Shown piece after piece: positions 37,657 through 47,097 of a stretch of 64,000 nt of DNA. The position numbers and the translations under genes are program-made. Below the pieces are notes generated by a model. It was not told the DNA's origin and did no database searches. It was given only the letters and a program-made list of their open reading frames with translations. Source of the DNA: Parietichytrium sp. I65-24A (taxonomy: Eukaryota > Sar > Bigyra > Thraustochytrida > Thraustochytriidae); NCBI GenBank assembly GCA_012862575.1, contig BLSF01000043.1, positions 62,001 through 126,000 of the forward strand, read 5' to 3'. How positions within the stretch are numbered: position 1 is the stretch's first letter; every line of letters begins with the position of its first letter.

Positions 37657-38628
37657 ATGCGACTCCCCCAGCTGCTAGCGCTGCCGCTAGGACTATTGCT
37701 GACAGCGAGCCGGTGCGCGGCGGACGGAGGAAATGAGAATGACAATGACAATGACAATAATAATGGCGCACGGCTGGAGCAAGTGGAGAGGCTTCTGAGG
37801 GAGCAAGAGGCGGGTATGGCCAAGGAGAAAGAAGACGAAAATGCCGACGAGATGCCGGATATTGCCGAGCTGATGAAACAGATGGGCTCCGACGGCGGAA
37901 TGAATATGGAAGATATGATGGGCGGAATGAACATGGAAGACATGATGGGCGGCATGAACATGGAGGATATGATGGGCGGCATGAGCATGGAGGACATGAT
38001 GGCGATGAATGGAATGGGCATGGGCGGAATGGGAGGCATGGGTGGAATGGGTGGAATGGGCATGCAATTTGAAGCATCCAAGAGTGATGTGAAGCTGGTC
38101 ATCTGCGATGTGTGCAAGGCCGTCGTGGAGAATGCCGCTGAGCAGGTGCAGGCGCTGAAACGCAAGCTGCCCAACACCAAGATCGGCGAGACGAGGATCG
38201 ATGAAATGCTGGAGAAGCTTTGTGATGTCAAAGAGGAAGCTGGCGACTGGATCAGCTGGTACGACATGGACGAATCCCAGGATAGGATCTCTCTCGTGAA
38301 GCAGAGCGGCCCAGGGCAGTGCAAGGACAAGTGCAAGACCATTGAGTTGGCGTGCCAGAAGGTGTTTGGGGAGATCAGCCAGGATCTCGCCGAAAAGCTG
38401 TACTTTGGCAAGGAGTCTGTTGAGGACATGCAGAAGGACATGTGCTTCGCGGGGCTCAAGAGGTACAAGGGCGCATGTGGGAAACCGTACCCGAAGATTC
38501 CGGCAGACCGCGAGCCACTCTCTCCGTTCGAGGCAAAGACGGAGGAGCAGATCGCGATGGACGAAATCAACCGGAAGATCAGAAACACTCCCGGAATGGG
38601 GAGCTACAATATGCGCGATGAGCTTTAA
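37657..38628 (+). CDS. Canopy/TLR4-regulator-like ER luminal protein with RDEL tail
   Basis: 323 residues from the ATG at 37657; in-frame codons further upstream lie in spacer sequence and are not used because this ATG starts a clear signal peptide (MRLPQLLALPLGLLLTASRC). An acidic Asn/Asp stretch and a Met-rich tandem repeat (GGMNMEDMM four times, then GMGGMGGMGG, about residues 80-130) follow. The saposin-like cysteine region (about 145-300) contains CDVCKAVVENAA, KLCDVKEEAGDW, CKDKCKTIELAC and MCFAGLKRYKGACG, the pattern of the Canopy / MIR-interacting saposin-like family. The last four residues are RDEL, a KDEL-type ER retrieval signal. Family members assist folding or export of membrane receptors. 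Retention in the ER is strongly supported by the two terminal signals. Confidence 0.82.
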   Translation: MRLPQLLALPLGLLLTASRCAADGGNENDNDNDNNNGARLEQVERLLREQEAGMAKEKEDENADEMPDIAELMKQMGSDGGMNMEDMMGGMNMEDMMGGMNMEDMMGGMSMEDMMAMNGMGMGGMGGMGGMGGMGMQFEASKSDVKLVICDVCKAVVENAAEQVQALKRKLPNTKIGETRIDEMLEKLCDVKEEAGDWISWYDMDESQDRISLVKQSGPGQCKDKCKTIELACQKVFGEISQDLAEKLYFGKESVEDMQKDMCFAGLKRYKGACGKPYPKIPADREPLSPFEAKTEEQIAMDEINRKIRNTPGMGSYNMRDEL

Positions 38629-38760
38629 AAGTAGATGAATAACAACATACGGACGAGGTATTTTCAATCCAGAATTCAAACTTTTCTATCTGTTCTAGTA
38701 GCCACCTGATTCTAGTAGCTAGCTGCAATTTTTTGCACAACAAAGCCCAGCTTGTGATCA

Positions 38761-41307
38761 TCAACTAGAGTTCGCGTGTACAACGGTGCGCACGCTCTCC
38801 CCCGATGACGAGCTCGGAGCGCAAATTCCTAGCAGTTGGAGCTCCGCAAATGCTTGGGTAAATCTGCTCTTGATCTCGACATCATCAAACTGGATTTTTG
38901 TGCGTCCCGCTTTGCGCGCGCTGATAGCGCTCCAGAACTCGATAAACCATGTTAGCATCGGAATATTGTGCGCTTTGTGGCCACTGAGAATCTGAAACGC
39001 CAAGGCCGTGTCGGAGCTGTGCTCGCCAGACGCCATGTCCTCACAAAGCACGTTCATTGCCGCCGCTCTCGGCTGGGCGTGGAGAAGACTGTTCACGACC
39101 TTGTGGCTGTTGAACGTAAACAGCTCTCCGAGAGGAAGCTTTCTAGGATCCCAATTCGGAAGAATGTCATCCGCCCACCAACTCTGAAATATGGCCCTCG
39201 CTTTAGAGGTTTTGCCAGTCTGAAGAATCTGCTCTCGCATCTCCTTACGCATTTTGCGCTTGCTTGGCTCGGGCGCCGATGCTTCAAACGCAGCGAGTGC
39301 CTTCATTTGAGTTGTTGGCGCGCGGTCGACATCACTCGAGGGGGCATTCTCAGCAGCGCTCTTGTCAATCGCCAGCGCATCGCGAAATTTTCGGAAGAAT
39401 GGCTTGCACTCAAACTGCGTGCCCGCAACCACTCGCTCGATAGAGGCAACTAAGCTTTCCAACGACTTCATTGAACAATTTGCGAGACCTGCTTCAATAT
39501 CTGCCATTGTGCGCCGATCAGCTAGATCGGCAAAGATCGCGCGCATGCTCCGCTGTGAGCCAGCCTGGCTCATGGTGTCCAACGTACTATGCGTCAGGTG
39601 CACGATTTTGATTATTGTCGGCCAGATACTCTTGTGCCGCTCGTGAAGCTCCACCCAGCGCAGCAAGCACCGGTTCTTCCCTTCCACCTTTGCCAACTCT
39701 TTGAATTTCTGCGTAGACTTGAGGTTGAGAATCCACGCAAAGTCTTTGAATGAGATCGGTGTAGACTTTACGACGGCAGCCAAGTCCCGATGCTCATCTA
39801 CCTCCTCCGCCAGTGTACAAATAAATGCCGATTTCATCATGGAGAAATGCGTTATTGCTGCCAACTGCATAGCACTCAGGAACCCGCTGATTGAAAAGTC
39901 GGCAGAAACAAAATATGTGCTGAGCCATTGTGCAGACTTGACGCTGAATCTCAGCGGGCTTTCACCACTCAAGATGAGTTTTTCGAAGAGCTCGTCCACC
40001 ACGAGCTTCGCATTTGTAGGGGCAAAATTTCGAATACTCAGCCGTGCAGTTTCGTATCTCGTGAGCAAGCTAGCCGCTCCTCCACAATGCGTGCTGCGCA
40101 GACCAAAGACCACCGAGACTCGGATACACCAGTCCGGCTTCTTGTGCCAAGCCAACAAAGTGCAAATTACGTCCTGCAAAATTTTTCGTTCAACGCTCTC
40201 CACATCGTCAAATATAACTACCAAAGGAACTCCAGCGTAGCTTCCACCGACTCGAGCCGCCTTTGACACTTGCTCGCACAGAGTAACGATTTCTGTCATT
40301 AGATCCCACTTGCTGCGAACCTCCTTGCTGGCTGTCTTCGAGACTAAAACGGACGGACAGTCAATGTCTTGGGCGTCATCAACCAGGCCTTCCCAAACGC
40401 GGTGCGCCGATTGGTAGACTTCTTCGTGCGCTGAAGCCTGTGACTCTTCACCCATCCTCGGAGCCCGTACTCTCTTCGGTGTGTCAAATGCCCCAAGCAG
40501 AGCAAAGTCCCGGTGGGGTGGCTCCTCCATGTTCAGCCGCTTCTGTAAAGAGCTCATCGCCGCAGACTCTTTCTTTAAGCTTGCAAAAAACGACTTTTTA
40601 ATTCGATTGACAGCTGCAAAATCCGAAGAGCACATTTCACTGTTGATTACTACCACGTGAGGCGTCCAGCTCTGTTCAATTTTATTTTGCAGTGCCTGCA
40701 ATGTGACAGAGTTATCTGTGCCACGAATGCTCGTCGACACCGCCGCGAGCCTCATTTCCTCTGCATACACATTTAGCGCGCCATTTCCCACTATCGCACC
40801 ATCCTCCCCCCCTTTGAGAAATCCGCAGATCGCGTTCGTGTCAATGCCCTTGATAGCCTTGGCCGCGATGGACTCAATCTTAGCCCAGCATTTGCTGTAC
40901 GCTCCAGCGGCTTCCGCTGTCCAGACCTGACTCCATTGCTCCAGAGCCTTTTTACATTCCAACATGTCATCTTCCTCTGCGCCCATTTCCTGCTTACTAT
41001 TGGAAACCGACTCAGCTTTGCTCAAAGATCGCGGCCGCTTTCGATCTGCGCTCTTTTCAGCGCAACCTTTTCGTTTCGCATTTGCTTGCTCCGACATTGG
41101 CATTGACATTGACTTTGACATTGGCATTGACTTTGACATTGGCATTGGCATTGGCATTGAATTTGACATTGACATTGACTTTGACTTTGACATTGACTTT
41201 GACATTGAAGTAACATCTTGGCTCATTACCATCATTCTTCGTCGCTCGTCCTCTTCCCTTTGTACTTGCCCGTCAAAGCCATCCACAAAGAACACGCTGG
41301 AATCCAT
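38761..41307 (-). CDS. ORC3: Origin recognition complex subunit 3
   Basis: 848 residues in one exon from the ATG at 41307. Residues about 32-73 are an unusual Met/Ser/Pro/Lys repeat (SMSKSMSKSKSMSMSNSMPM) encoded by hexamer DNA repeats. The body resembles ORC3: an AAA+-like core around residue 360 (VPLVVIFDDVESVERKILQD), LLAWHKKPDWCIRVSVVFGL, then a segment near residue 470 (ISGFLSAMQLAAITHFSMM) that corresponds to the conserved ORC3 'F...LQL....H' motif, and a helical C-terminal half (LLRWVELHERHKSIW) ending in a winged-helix-like region. ORC3 normally lacks a working Walker ATP site, and none is evident here. The role is initiation of DNA replication in the ORC1-6 complex. The assignment rests on pattern memory rather than alignment. 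Confidence 0.72.
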   Translation of the reverse strand: MDSSVFFVDGFDGQVQREEDERRRMMVMSQDVTSMSKSMSKSKSMSMSNSMPMPMPMSKSMPMSKSMSMPMSEQANAKRKGCAEKSADRKRPRSLSKAESVSNSKQEMGAEEDDMLECKKALEQWSQVWTAEAAGAYSKCWAKIESIAAKAIKGIDTNAICGFLKGGEDGAIVGNGALNVYAEEMRLAAVSTSIRGTDNSVTLQALQNKIEQSWTPHVVVINSEMCSSDFAAVNRIKKSFFASLKKESAAMSSLQKRLNMEEPPHRDFALLGAFDTPKRVRAPRMGEESQASAHEEVYQSAHRVWEGLVDDAQDIDCPSVLVSKTASKEVRSKWDLMTEIVTLCEQVSKAARVGGSYAGVPLVVIFDDVESVERKILQDVICTLLAWHKKPDWCIRVSVVFGLRSTHCGGAASLLTRYETARLSIRNFAPTNAKLVVDELFEKLILSGESPLRFSVKSAQWLSTYFVSADFSISGFLSAMQLAAITHFSMMKSAFICTLAEEVDEHRDLAAVVKSTPISFKDFAWILNLKSTQKFKELAKVEGKNRCLLRWVELHERHKSIWPTIIKIVHLTHSTLDTMSQAGSQRSMRAIFADLADRRTMADIEAGLANCSMKSLESLVASIERVVAGTQFECKPFFRKFRDALAIDKSAAENAPSSDVDRAPTTQMKALAAFEASAPEPSKRKMRKEMREQILQTGKTSKARAIFQSWWADDILPNWDPRKLPLGELFTFNSHKVVNSLLHAQPRAAAMNVLCEDMASGEHSSDTALAFQILSGHKAHNIPMLTWFIEFWSAISARKAGRTKIQFDDVEIKSRFTQAFAELQLLGICAPSSSSGESVRTVVHANSS
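41098..41213. repeat. Hexamer tandem repeat inside ORC3 coding sequence
   Basis: On the minus strand the tract is built of GTCAAT, GTCAAA and GCCAAT hexamers, read as ATG TCA AAG TCA and so on (Met-Ser-Lys-Ser). The same hexamers occur in coding tracts at 20483-20602 and 51298-51321 in another frame. Confidence 0.85.
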
Positions 41308-41415
41308 CCTCCTCCTGCAGGCGTTACAGACGTTAAATACGTTACAGGCGTTACAATTGTACGCTGTTCAGTTGAGCCACGAGATGTTAACGGCTAGTGC
41401 CCGGCGTTTAAGAGC

Positions 41416-41432
41416 GCCCGAGGACACTTTTT
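41416..41432 (-). promoter_or_regulatory. Recurrent upstream element, 108 bp from ORC3 start
   Basis: The minus strand reads AAAAAGTGTCCTCGGGC, matching the left half exactly, in the same orientation as ORC3. Confidence 0.45.
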
Positions 41433-41563
41433 CTGCGCTCGATCGAAGAAATGGGGAAAGCAGATGCAGGTTGCAATGACGGTTAGGGTTGGTGTTGGAC
41501 GGTACGCGCGGTTGTAAACGCGGAGTTTTATTAGCGACTTTTCTATGGTTTGGCGTATCCGCC

Positions 41564-41585
41564 AAAAGTGTCCTCGCCGGGTACA
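41564..41585 (+). promoter_or_regulatory. Recurrent upstream element with both halves
   Basis: AAAAGTGTCCTCGCC then GGGTAC, with both halves present and a 4-bp wider gap, between the ORC3 and CFAP52 starts. Confidence 0.45.
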
Positions 41586-42605
41586 CTCGCGGGGCTCGTC
41601 TGCTTGACCAGAGACAATTCAAAATTTAAAAAAAAAATTGAATCTTGAATAGCATTGAATATCATTGAGTTTCAAGAACACATAACGAGACGTCCTTCGT
41701 GACGCTTTGCCTATGGGTTCCGCATCCAGTCACGGTGAATTATACTCGAAAAGTGACGTGGGGGACCCCTACGTGACGAGATATGGCCGTTGGATGCCGT
41801 TGTATGGCCGTTTGCTCAATTCTGAACATTTAAGAAGCAAATCTGATTCTGATTATAAATATGATTATTATGGCTGTGTCGCGCAAGTCGTCTCGCAGAT
41901 GGATCAACGCAATGCTCAGAGTTGTAAACGCAAAAAGAAATGTCCTGCGCAAATGACTCTGCCTCTCTCGATCTCTTGCGTTCGGAATGGTCTGTGGTGC
42001 GTGGCTTTGGTTTTTTAGTCGTATCATCGACTTGCGCTTTTCTCAGCTTCTCGGCGTCTTCGGAAAGGTGGCCAGGCTCTTGCATCAAGCAAGAAGCACG
42101 AGACATGAATCATGGAAACTGAAACTTGACTTGGGATTTATTCGGAATTCAGAAAAGGACTCGGGATCCTTCTGAGAGATAGAATTAAAGGCTTGACTTG
42201 AATCGTGTTCGTCTCAACTGCATCGAGAACAGCGCTGTTTTGTTTCATCCAACACACAAGCATAATTATACAAGTACAAAAGCATGGTGAACGAAGTCGG
42301 GCAGTAGCGGACCTAGCTTGGAGCTAGTTTACACTTTCATTTAAGAGCTGCAGAGGAGCGTTGAGCCTGCGCCTGAGCTTGTCGAACTTGGACGCACATA
42401 TGAGTTGGCGGCCTTTACGACAAGAAGGAAGGAAGGAAAGTGCAAGCATTGCATCGCTACGAAGGTGTCGAAAAGACGTTGTACAAACTCGGGGCTGCGT
42501 TCGTCTGGCAATCGCGGAAGATAGAGGTCTCGTGACGCAAGTTTCGCTGCAGGTGCTCAGGGCGGAAGGAAGGTTGTTGTGCGCAGAGGAGACTGGTGGG
42601 CAAAG

Positions 42606-44525
42606 ATGTCTGGAGTGAAGGCAAACGATATCGAACTTGTGGCCGCGCTCGGGTTCGGCGGGGACGTCTCACACAGCTTGATCGCGCACCCGAATGGCGA
42701 GGACATCATCTACCCGCTCGGAAGCACAGTGGTCATCAAGAATGTGAGGAGTGGCAAGCAATGGTTTCTCCATGGACACACTGACAGTGTGACCTGCATC
42801 GCGCTCTCTGGCGATGGAAGCACGATTGCGTCAGGCCAATCTACACACATCGGCTTCAAGGCACCGATCATCCTGTGGGATTACGACACAGCAAAGAGAA
42901 GCAGGAACAGCGAAGACGCAATGCGCAGGCTGTCTGACTTTCACAACCAGCGCGTTCAAGCTATCAGCTTCAGTCCATCTGGCAAGTACCTGGCGACCCT
43001 GGGAGGTACTGACGATAACTACTTGGTAATCTGGAACGCACTGACAGGGAAGCAGGTCACATACACCTCTGCCTCCAACGAATCTGCGCTCACGGTTTGC
43101 TACTCGAACCAAAGCGATGATATGCTGGTGACGGCTGGTTACCACCATATCCGGCGCTGGAAAGTTGATCTCGTGCAGGAAAAGCTGGACAGCGCCGACG
43201 CGAATATGGGTACCTTGCGCCGCGTGATCAAGTGCGTGACCATGGACGATGATGATGCCCACGCCTTTGTCGGAACCACCACTGGTGACGTGCTAAAGAT
43301 CGACTTGCGTCCACGAATTCCAGCATTCAAACAAGCCGGCAATGAGCTGTTTCGCAACGGCATTCGCTGCATCTCCTACGTCAACACAAATTGCAAGGTG
43401 AAAAGCCAGGTGATTCTCGGAACGGGAAGTGGAGAACTTATCACTCTGGACGCAAACTCCATGAAGAAGCTAAGCTCCGCAAGCGTGCTCGGCCAGATCA
43501 GCTCTGTGGCACCAGTGCGGTCCTGCCTCAGCGACCCAGTCTCGAGCTTGCATCTGGGAACGAACGAATCCAACGTCTACTACGTCTCTGACATTGGCAA
43601 CTTGACCGACAGCCTCACACTTCGCTCCTCATGCCATTACCATGGAATCAACGGAGTCAAGTTTTTAGAAGACGTGGATTCGCTCTTTGTGACATGTTCC
43701 ACAAACGATATTCGCGTCTGGAATTCGAAAAAGCAGCAAGAGCTTCTACGCATTCAAGTCCCAAACACCACATGCAACGCTATTGCCCTGCCTCAGTCCG
43801 GGGAGCTTATTCTCAGTGGCTGGAGCGATGGTAAGATCCGTGCGTTCAAGCCCGTCAGCGGTGCCTTGCAATTCGTCATCAATGACGCTCATCCTGAGGG
43901 CGTCACTGCACTTTCCGTAACTCACGATTCGTCCCGCATTATTAGTGGTGGAGCAGGTGGCGCGGTTCGATTCTGGTCCATGGGAACACGCAAGATGGAA
44001 GCCTCACTCAAAGAACATAAAGGCCCAGTGACCTCAATTGTTGTACGCTCGGATGACAAGGAGTGCGTTAGTTCCTCCGACGATGGTTCCTGCATCAGCT
44101 GGGACCTTATCAACCACCGCCGTAACCAGGCCATGTTTGCTTCAACGATGTTCAAGAACTGCATCTATCATCCAGACGAGTCGCAGGTTCTCACCTGTGG
44201 AAGCGACCGCAAACTCACCTACTGGGATGCGTTCGAAGGAACTCCATTGCGCATTCTGGAAGGCTCGCAGCATCAGATTAATGCACTTGCCGTTGATAAA
44301 GAAGGTGAATTCTTTGCCTGCGGCGGCAACGCATGCCAGCTCAAACTCTTCTCCTACGACGACGGTGAGATGCTAGCCGTTGGAGACGGCCACTCTGGGC
44401 CAATCAATGGAATCAGCATCAGCCCAAGTCAGATGCACATGGTTTCTGTCGGGGGAGAGGGTGCGATTTTCATATGGCAATTTCCTTACGCACCAGCAGA
44501 TTCCCGCCGCGAGTCAAAGAAATAA
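42606..44525 (+). CDS. CFAP52: Cilia- and flagella-associated protein 52 (WDR16)
   Basis: 639 residues from the ATG at 42606; an upstream GTG-initiated extension is not needed. The whole length is WD40 repeats forming two propellers and follows the animal CFAP52 order closely: ALGFGGDV at the start, IIYPLGSTVVI, HTDSVTCIALSGDGSTIASG, GFKAPIILWDY, LGGTDDNYLVIWN, a block with MDDDDAHAFVGTTTGDVLKI, ELLRIQVPNTTCNAIALP, WSDGKIRAFKPVSGALQFVI, ECVSSSDDGSCISWDL and the end FIWQFPYAP. CFAP52 is a doublet microtubule inner protein of motile cilia. Its presence implies that the organism makes motile flagella at some stage. Confidence 0.95.
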   Translation: MSGVKANDIELVAALGFGGDVSHSLIAHPNGEDIIYPLGSTVVIKNVRSGKQWFLHGHTDSVTCIALSGDGSTIASGQSTHIGFKAPIILWDYDTAKRSRNSEDAMRRLSDFHNQRVQAISFSPSGKYLATLGGTDDNYLVIWNALTGKQVTYTSASNESALTVCYSNQSDDMLVTAGYHHIRRWKVDLVQEKLDSADANMGTLRRVIKCVTMDDDDAHAFVGTTTGDVLKIDLRPRIPAFKQAGNELFRNGIRCISYVNTNCKVKSQVILGTGSGELITLDANSMKKLSSASVLGQISSVAPVRSCLSDPVSSLHLGTNESNVYYVSDIGNLTDSLTLRSSCHYHGINGVKFLEDVDSLFVTCSTNDIRVWNSKKQQELLRIQVPNTTCNAIALPQSGELILSGWSDGKIRAFKPVSGALQFVINDAHPEGVTALSVTHDSSRIISGGAGGAVRFWSMGTRKMEASLKEHKGPVTSIVVRSDDKECVSSSDDGSCISWDLINHRRNQAMFASTMFKNCIYHPDESQVLTCGSDRKLTYWDAFEGTPLRILEGSQHQINALAVDKEGEFFACGGNACQLKLFSYDDGEMLAVGDGHSGPINGISISPSQMHMVSVGGEGAIFIWQFPYAPADSRRESKK

Positions 44526-44730
44526 ATAGAAACTAGCTCTTTTCGCCCTTTCTATTCGCACTCGGCTCGACGACAAAGATAGAAAAAAAAAGGCTTTTTT
44601 TTTTAGAAATTTTATAAAGGCAAAAAAAGAAAAAAGCACGTGATTCAGAAACTCTTCAGTAGGCACCACGTTCAATTGATTCGCTCGCTGGCAGCCTTTG
44701 ACGGTACTAACACTTCAACACCATACTATT
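44526..44730. other. Short convergent spacer
   Basis: A 205-bp 3'-to-3' spacer with poly-A and poly-T runs (44581-44635). No gene was seen. Confidence 0.5.
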
Positions 44731-45093
44731 TCATTCCGAAATTTTAAAGCCATCAAAGATTTGCCGTCGCGCGCCGCCTTTCCACACCTTCCACAGGTGC
44801 ACTTCAGCAACGAGCAACCCATTCCCCTCGGCCAATTTGCGCGCAAGCTCACGTGAGGTAGCGTCCATGCCACCCCCTACGATAACCCCGTCCACCTTGT
44901 TCGAGAGCGCCTTCTCAAGAGCCCCGATGGAGTCTACATGCGAAACAACATCGACCTGTGGCCGCAAACCTGCAGCTATTCGCTGTGCAATGTCTCCGCG
45001 CACTCCCAGTAACAACGCCCGAAACGTACACATTGTTGTTGAGCGCGCCTCATCACCCTTCGCGGGTTTCCTTTCCGAGTCATGTGCATTCAT
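44731..45093 (-). CDS. Small predicted alpha/beta protein, unknown
   Basis: 120 residues from the ATG at 45093; Met21 (TMCTFRALLLGV) is an alternative start. After a polar N-terminus the sequence alternates strands and helices: CTFRALLLGVRGDIAQRIAA, QVDVVSHVDSIGALEKAL, KVDGVIVGGGMDATSRELAR and GLLVAEVHLWKVWKG. This resembles small Rossmann-like or receiver-like proteins with a VIVGGG segment. No catalytic motif is recognised. It starts only 91 bp downstream of the stop of NAA40 on the same strand, leaving little promoter space. It could be an independent gene, or part of the NAA40 3' untranslated region if transcription continues. The protein-like pattern favours a real gene. Confidence 0.5.
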   Translation of the reverse strand: MNAHDSERKPAKGDEARSTTMCTFRALLLGVRGDIAQRIAAGLRPQVDVVSHVDSIGALEKALSNKVDGVIVGGGMDATSRELARKLAEGNGLLVAEVHLWKVWKGGARRQIFDGFKISE

Positions 45094-45184
45094 TCCTTCC
45101 AGACTCGTACGCCTAGATCGCTAAAAGTTCCTACGGATAGCTAGTGTTCGGTTCACCGTAAAAAAAGGTCAATCCGTGCACTAT

Positions 45185-46240
45185 CTAATACTCGTCTTCC
45201 TCATCGTCATCGTCATCATCATCATCATCGTCATCGTCATCGGAATATTGCTCCTCGGCGTCGCCATCAGCTTCCTCCGATCCAGATTCCTCTTCACGAT
45301 AGTCACTAAACAGCTTCTTGCTGAGGATACAGTAAGATTTGCCTTCATCCTCCGCCGGGCTGGTGTCGTCCAATTCGTACCCAAGCTGATCATAGAAGCT
45401 CATCGCAGCTTTGTTGCGTTTGAAGCACGTGAGAACCACCCAGTCCATCTTGTGGAAGGCCGCAACCTTCTCCACCAGTTTGACCAGATGCTTACCGAGA
45501 CCTTTCCGACCGGCGGCCTTGGTATCGACTTGGAGCTCAAAAAGGTAGACACAAGCTGCGTTCCCGTGAATCATAAATCGAAACATTGCGAAGCCGAGCG
45601 GGGTGGCATCCATAGCGCTGTGTGCGACAACAATTCTCGATCGCGGGTCACAAAGTTGCTTAATTTTCTTTTCGCGGCTTCCTTTCCAGCCCGACGCTTT
45701 ATAGTGCTCGCGCATATTCTTCAGAGTCAAATTTGCGGCAAAGTCCAAGATCCCCTGAGGCAAATTGAAATGTTGCGCGTACATCTCTAGGCGCGCTTCC
45801 AAAGCGCCGTTCTTGTAGCTCCTCAGGTCGGGGAACTCATTCATGAGATCTCGGACCTCGCCATCCTCATTCTTCATCGCCTTTTCAATCCTCTCCTCAT
45901 CTTCCTCGAAATCGCTCTCCTCAATCTCGTAAATCCCGCCATTCAGCTCCTGCAAAACCTGCGCTTCCTCTTGCGCCTGCTGAAGCCGCAGCAAATCTAT
46001 CAGCTGCTGCCTGGTCTTTGCGTTCATCAATCTCTTCCGCCCATGTCTTCCTCTTCCTCTTCCTCCAAAGACAAGTTCGCGCCGCACTAAACTAGTCCGT
46101 CTTGGAACATCAGGAAAAGCGCTCGCTAACATGAACGCTTCTGACTCTTCTCGCTGTCTCTTGTGAGGAGAGGCCATTGGGTTCACCAGCTCTTGGTACA
46201 GCTGCTCCATCATCGACACGTCCTCCGGAACGTTTTCCAT
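45185..46240 (-). CDS. NAA40: N-alpha-acetyltransferase 40 (NatD, histone H4/H2A)
   Basis: 351 residues from the ATG at 46240 (MENVPEDVSMMEQLYQEL). The upstream in-frame stretch is spacer-like (repeated KLNLKLKQSK codons) and not included. The N-terminal ~140 residues include a basic GRGRGRHGRKRLM stretch and coiled helices. The GNAT domain (about 195-330) contains LKNMREHYKASGWKG, VYLFELQVDTKAAGRKGLGK (the acetyl-CoA binding R-x-x-G-x-G/A type loop), VLTCFKRNKAAMSFYDQLGY and ELDDTSP, all characteristic of NAA40. The C-terminus is a strongly acidic tail with about 13 consecutive Asp. NatD acetylates the N-terminal Ser of histones H4 and H2A; nuclear function is expected. The acidic tail and the long N-terminus are unlike the short animal protein. 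Confidence 0.88.
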   Translation of the reverse strand: MENVPEDVSMMEQLYQELVNPMASPHKRQREESEAFMLASAFPDVPRRTSLVRRELVFGGRGRGRHGRKRLMNAKTRQQLIDLLRLQQAQEEAQVLQELNGGIYEIEESDFEEDEERIEKAMKNEDGEVRDLMNEFPDLRSYKNGALEARLEMYAQHFNLPQGILDFAANLTLKNMREHYKASGWKGSREKKIKQLCDPRSRIVVAHSAMDATPLGFAMFRFMIHGNAACVYLFELQVDTKAAGRKGLGKHLVKLVEKVAAFHKMDWVVLTCFKRNKAAMSFYDQLGYELDDTSPAEDEGKSYCILSKKLFSDYREEESGSEEADGDAEEQYSDDDDDDDDDDDDDEEDEY

Positions 46241-47097
46241 CTCGCCCACTTGCCCACTTGCCCACACTCCCACACTACTCTGCTTCGCTTTGCTTTGCTT
46301 TAGCTTTAGATTTAGCTTTAGCTTTGCCCCACAGCAGAGGGGTACGCGCCCACTCACCGTCAGTACGTGTACGTGCAGTAGTAGTTTTGGTAGGGAGGCA
46401 GGGAGGCAGGGAGGCAGAGGGCGCCTCTTTCTTCGGTTCGCGCGAGCTGTGGACACCGCAGAATGGCTGTGGGGAGGCGGTGTGCTGAGTATGCTTCCCG
46501 CACTTGAGGGCAGCACGGTATGGGGATAGGAAGAACCGTAGCGCGTCTAGCACTACTGCCTGTCAGAAGACTTGCCGGTTATTGTGAGGAGAAAGGATTT
46601 TGCGGTTCTCGGAACAGGGAACTCTTCTCCGGCTGTCATTTGCGTTCCTCGAGCTTCCCAGGAAGTCCTACTAGCATAGGCTATCCTATCTATTTAACTA
46701 GCTAGATCCCGGACCTTAACCGACCTGTACCCTTTACCCTACCCTGTTTTTTGAATAATTTGAAGTTTGAAAAGGGTTTCGCAATCGCTTGTGGCGTGAC
46801 ACCTACCTGTGCGTGTGTGTGAGAGAGAGAGAGTGCGAAAGTGTCCTCGCGTACCAAGGGCTTACCGCATCGGAAATAAACCGATGCCTAAGGCTCGTAC
46901 GTTTTACATTTGAGGGGAGAGGCGCTGGAACCGCCCTTTTCTCTTTCAAAATTCAAAATTCAAAATCTAAAATTTAAAAATTATCACAAGAGCGACAGGA
47001 GCGACAGGAGCGAACGCGGGGCGAACGTCTCGGTTGTAATACGGTAGAAAAGTTATTGGGCAGGCCATTTTCGACTTGGTTGGGAGAGAGAGCTGGA
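46241..47097. other. Divergent intergenic region (NAA40 / MORN-zinc finger gene)
   Basis: 857 bp. It contains a GCTTTGCTTTAGC-type tract (46284-46325), GGGGTACGCGCC (the half element, about 100 bp from the NAA40 start), GGGAGGCA tandem units (46390-46420), a short (GA)n run (46820-46833) and the full recurrent element at 46837-46855. No gene was seen. Confidence 0.6.
46837..46855 (+). promoter_or_regulatory. Recurrent upstream element, full copy
   Basis: GAAAGTGTCCTCGCGTACC, identical over GTGTCCTCGCGTACC to the copy at 16381-16395, 243 bp upstream of the ATG at 47098. Confidence 0.5.

Larger units (their letters stand above)
41308..42605. other. Divergent intergenic region (ORC3 / CFAP52)
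   Basis: 1.3-kb spacer between divergent starts. It carries two recurrent element copies (41416-41432 inverted, 41564-41585 direct) and GGAA-type tracts near 42425. No gene was seen; short frames near 41707-42175 have no support. Confidence 0.55.

Noticed and set aside
37608-38679. Two minus frames of about 325 codons opposite the Canopy-like gene
   Set aside because: Shadow frames of the Met-rich repeat; no motif.
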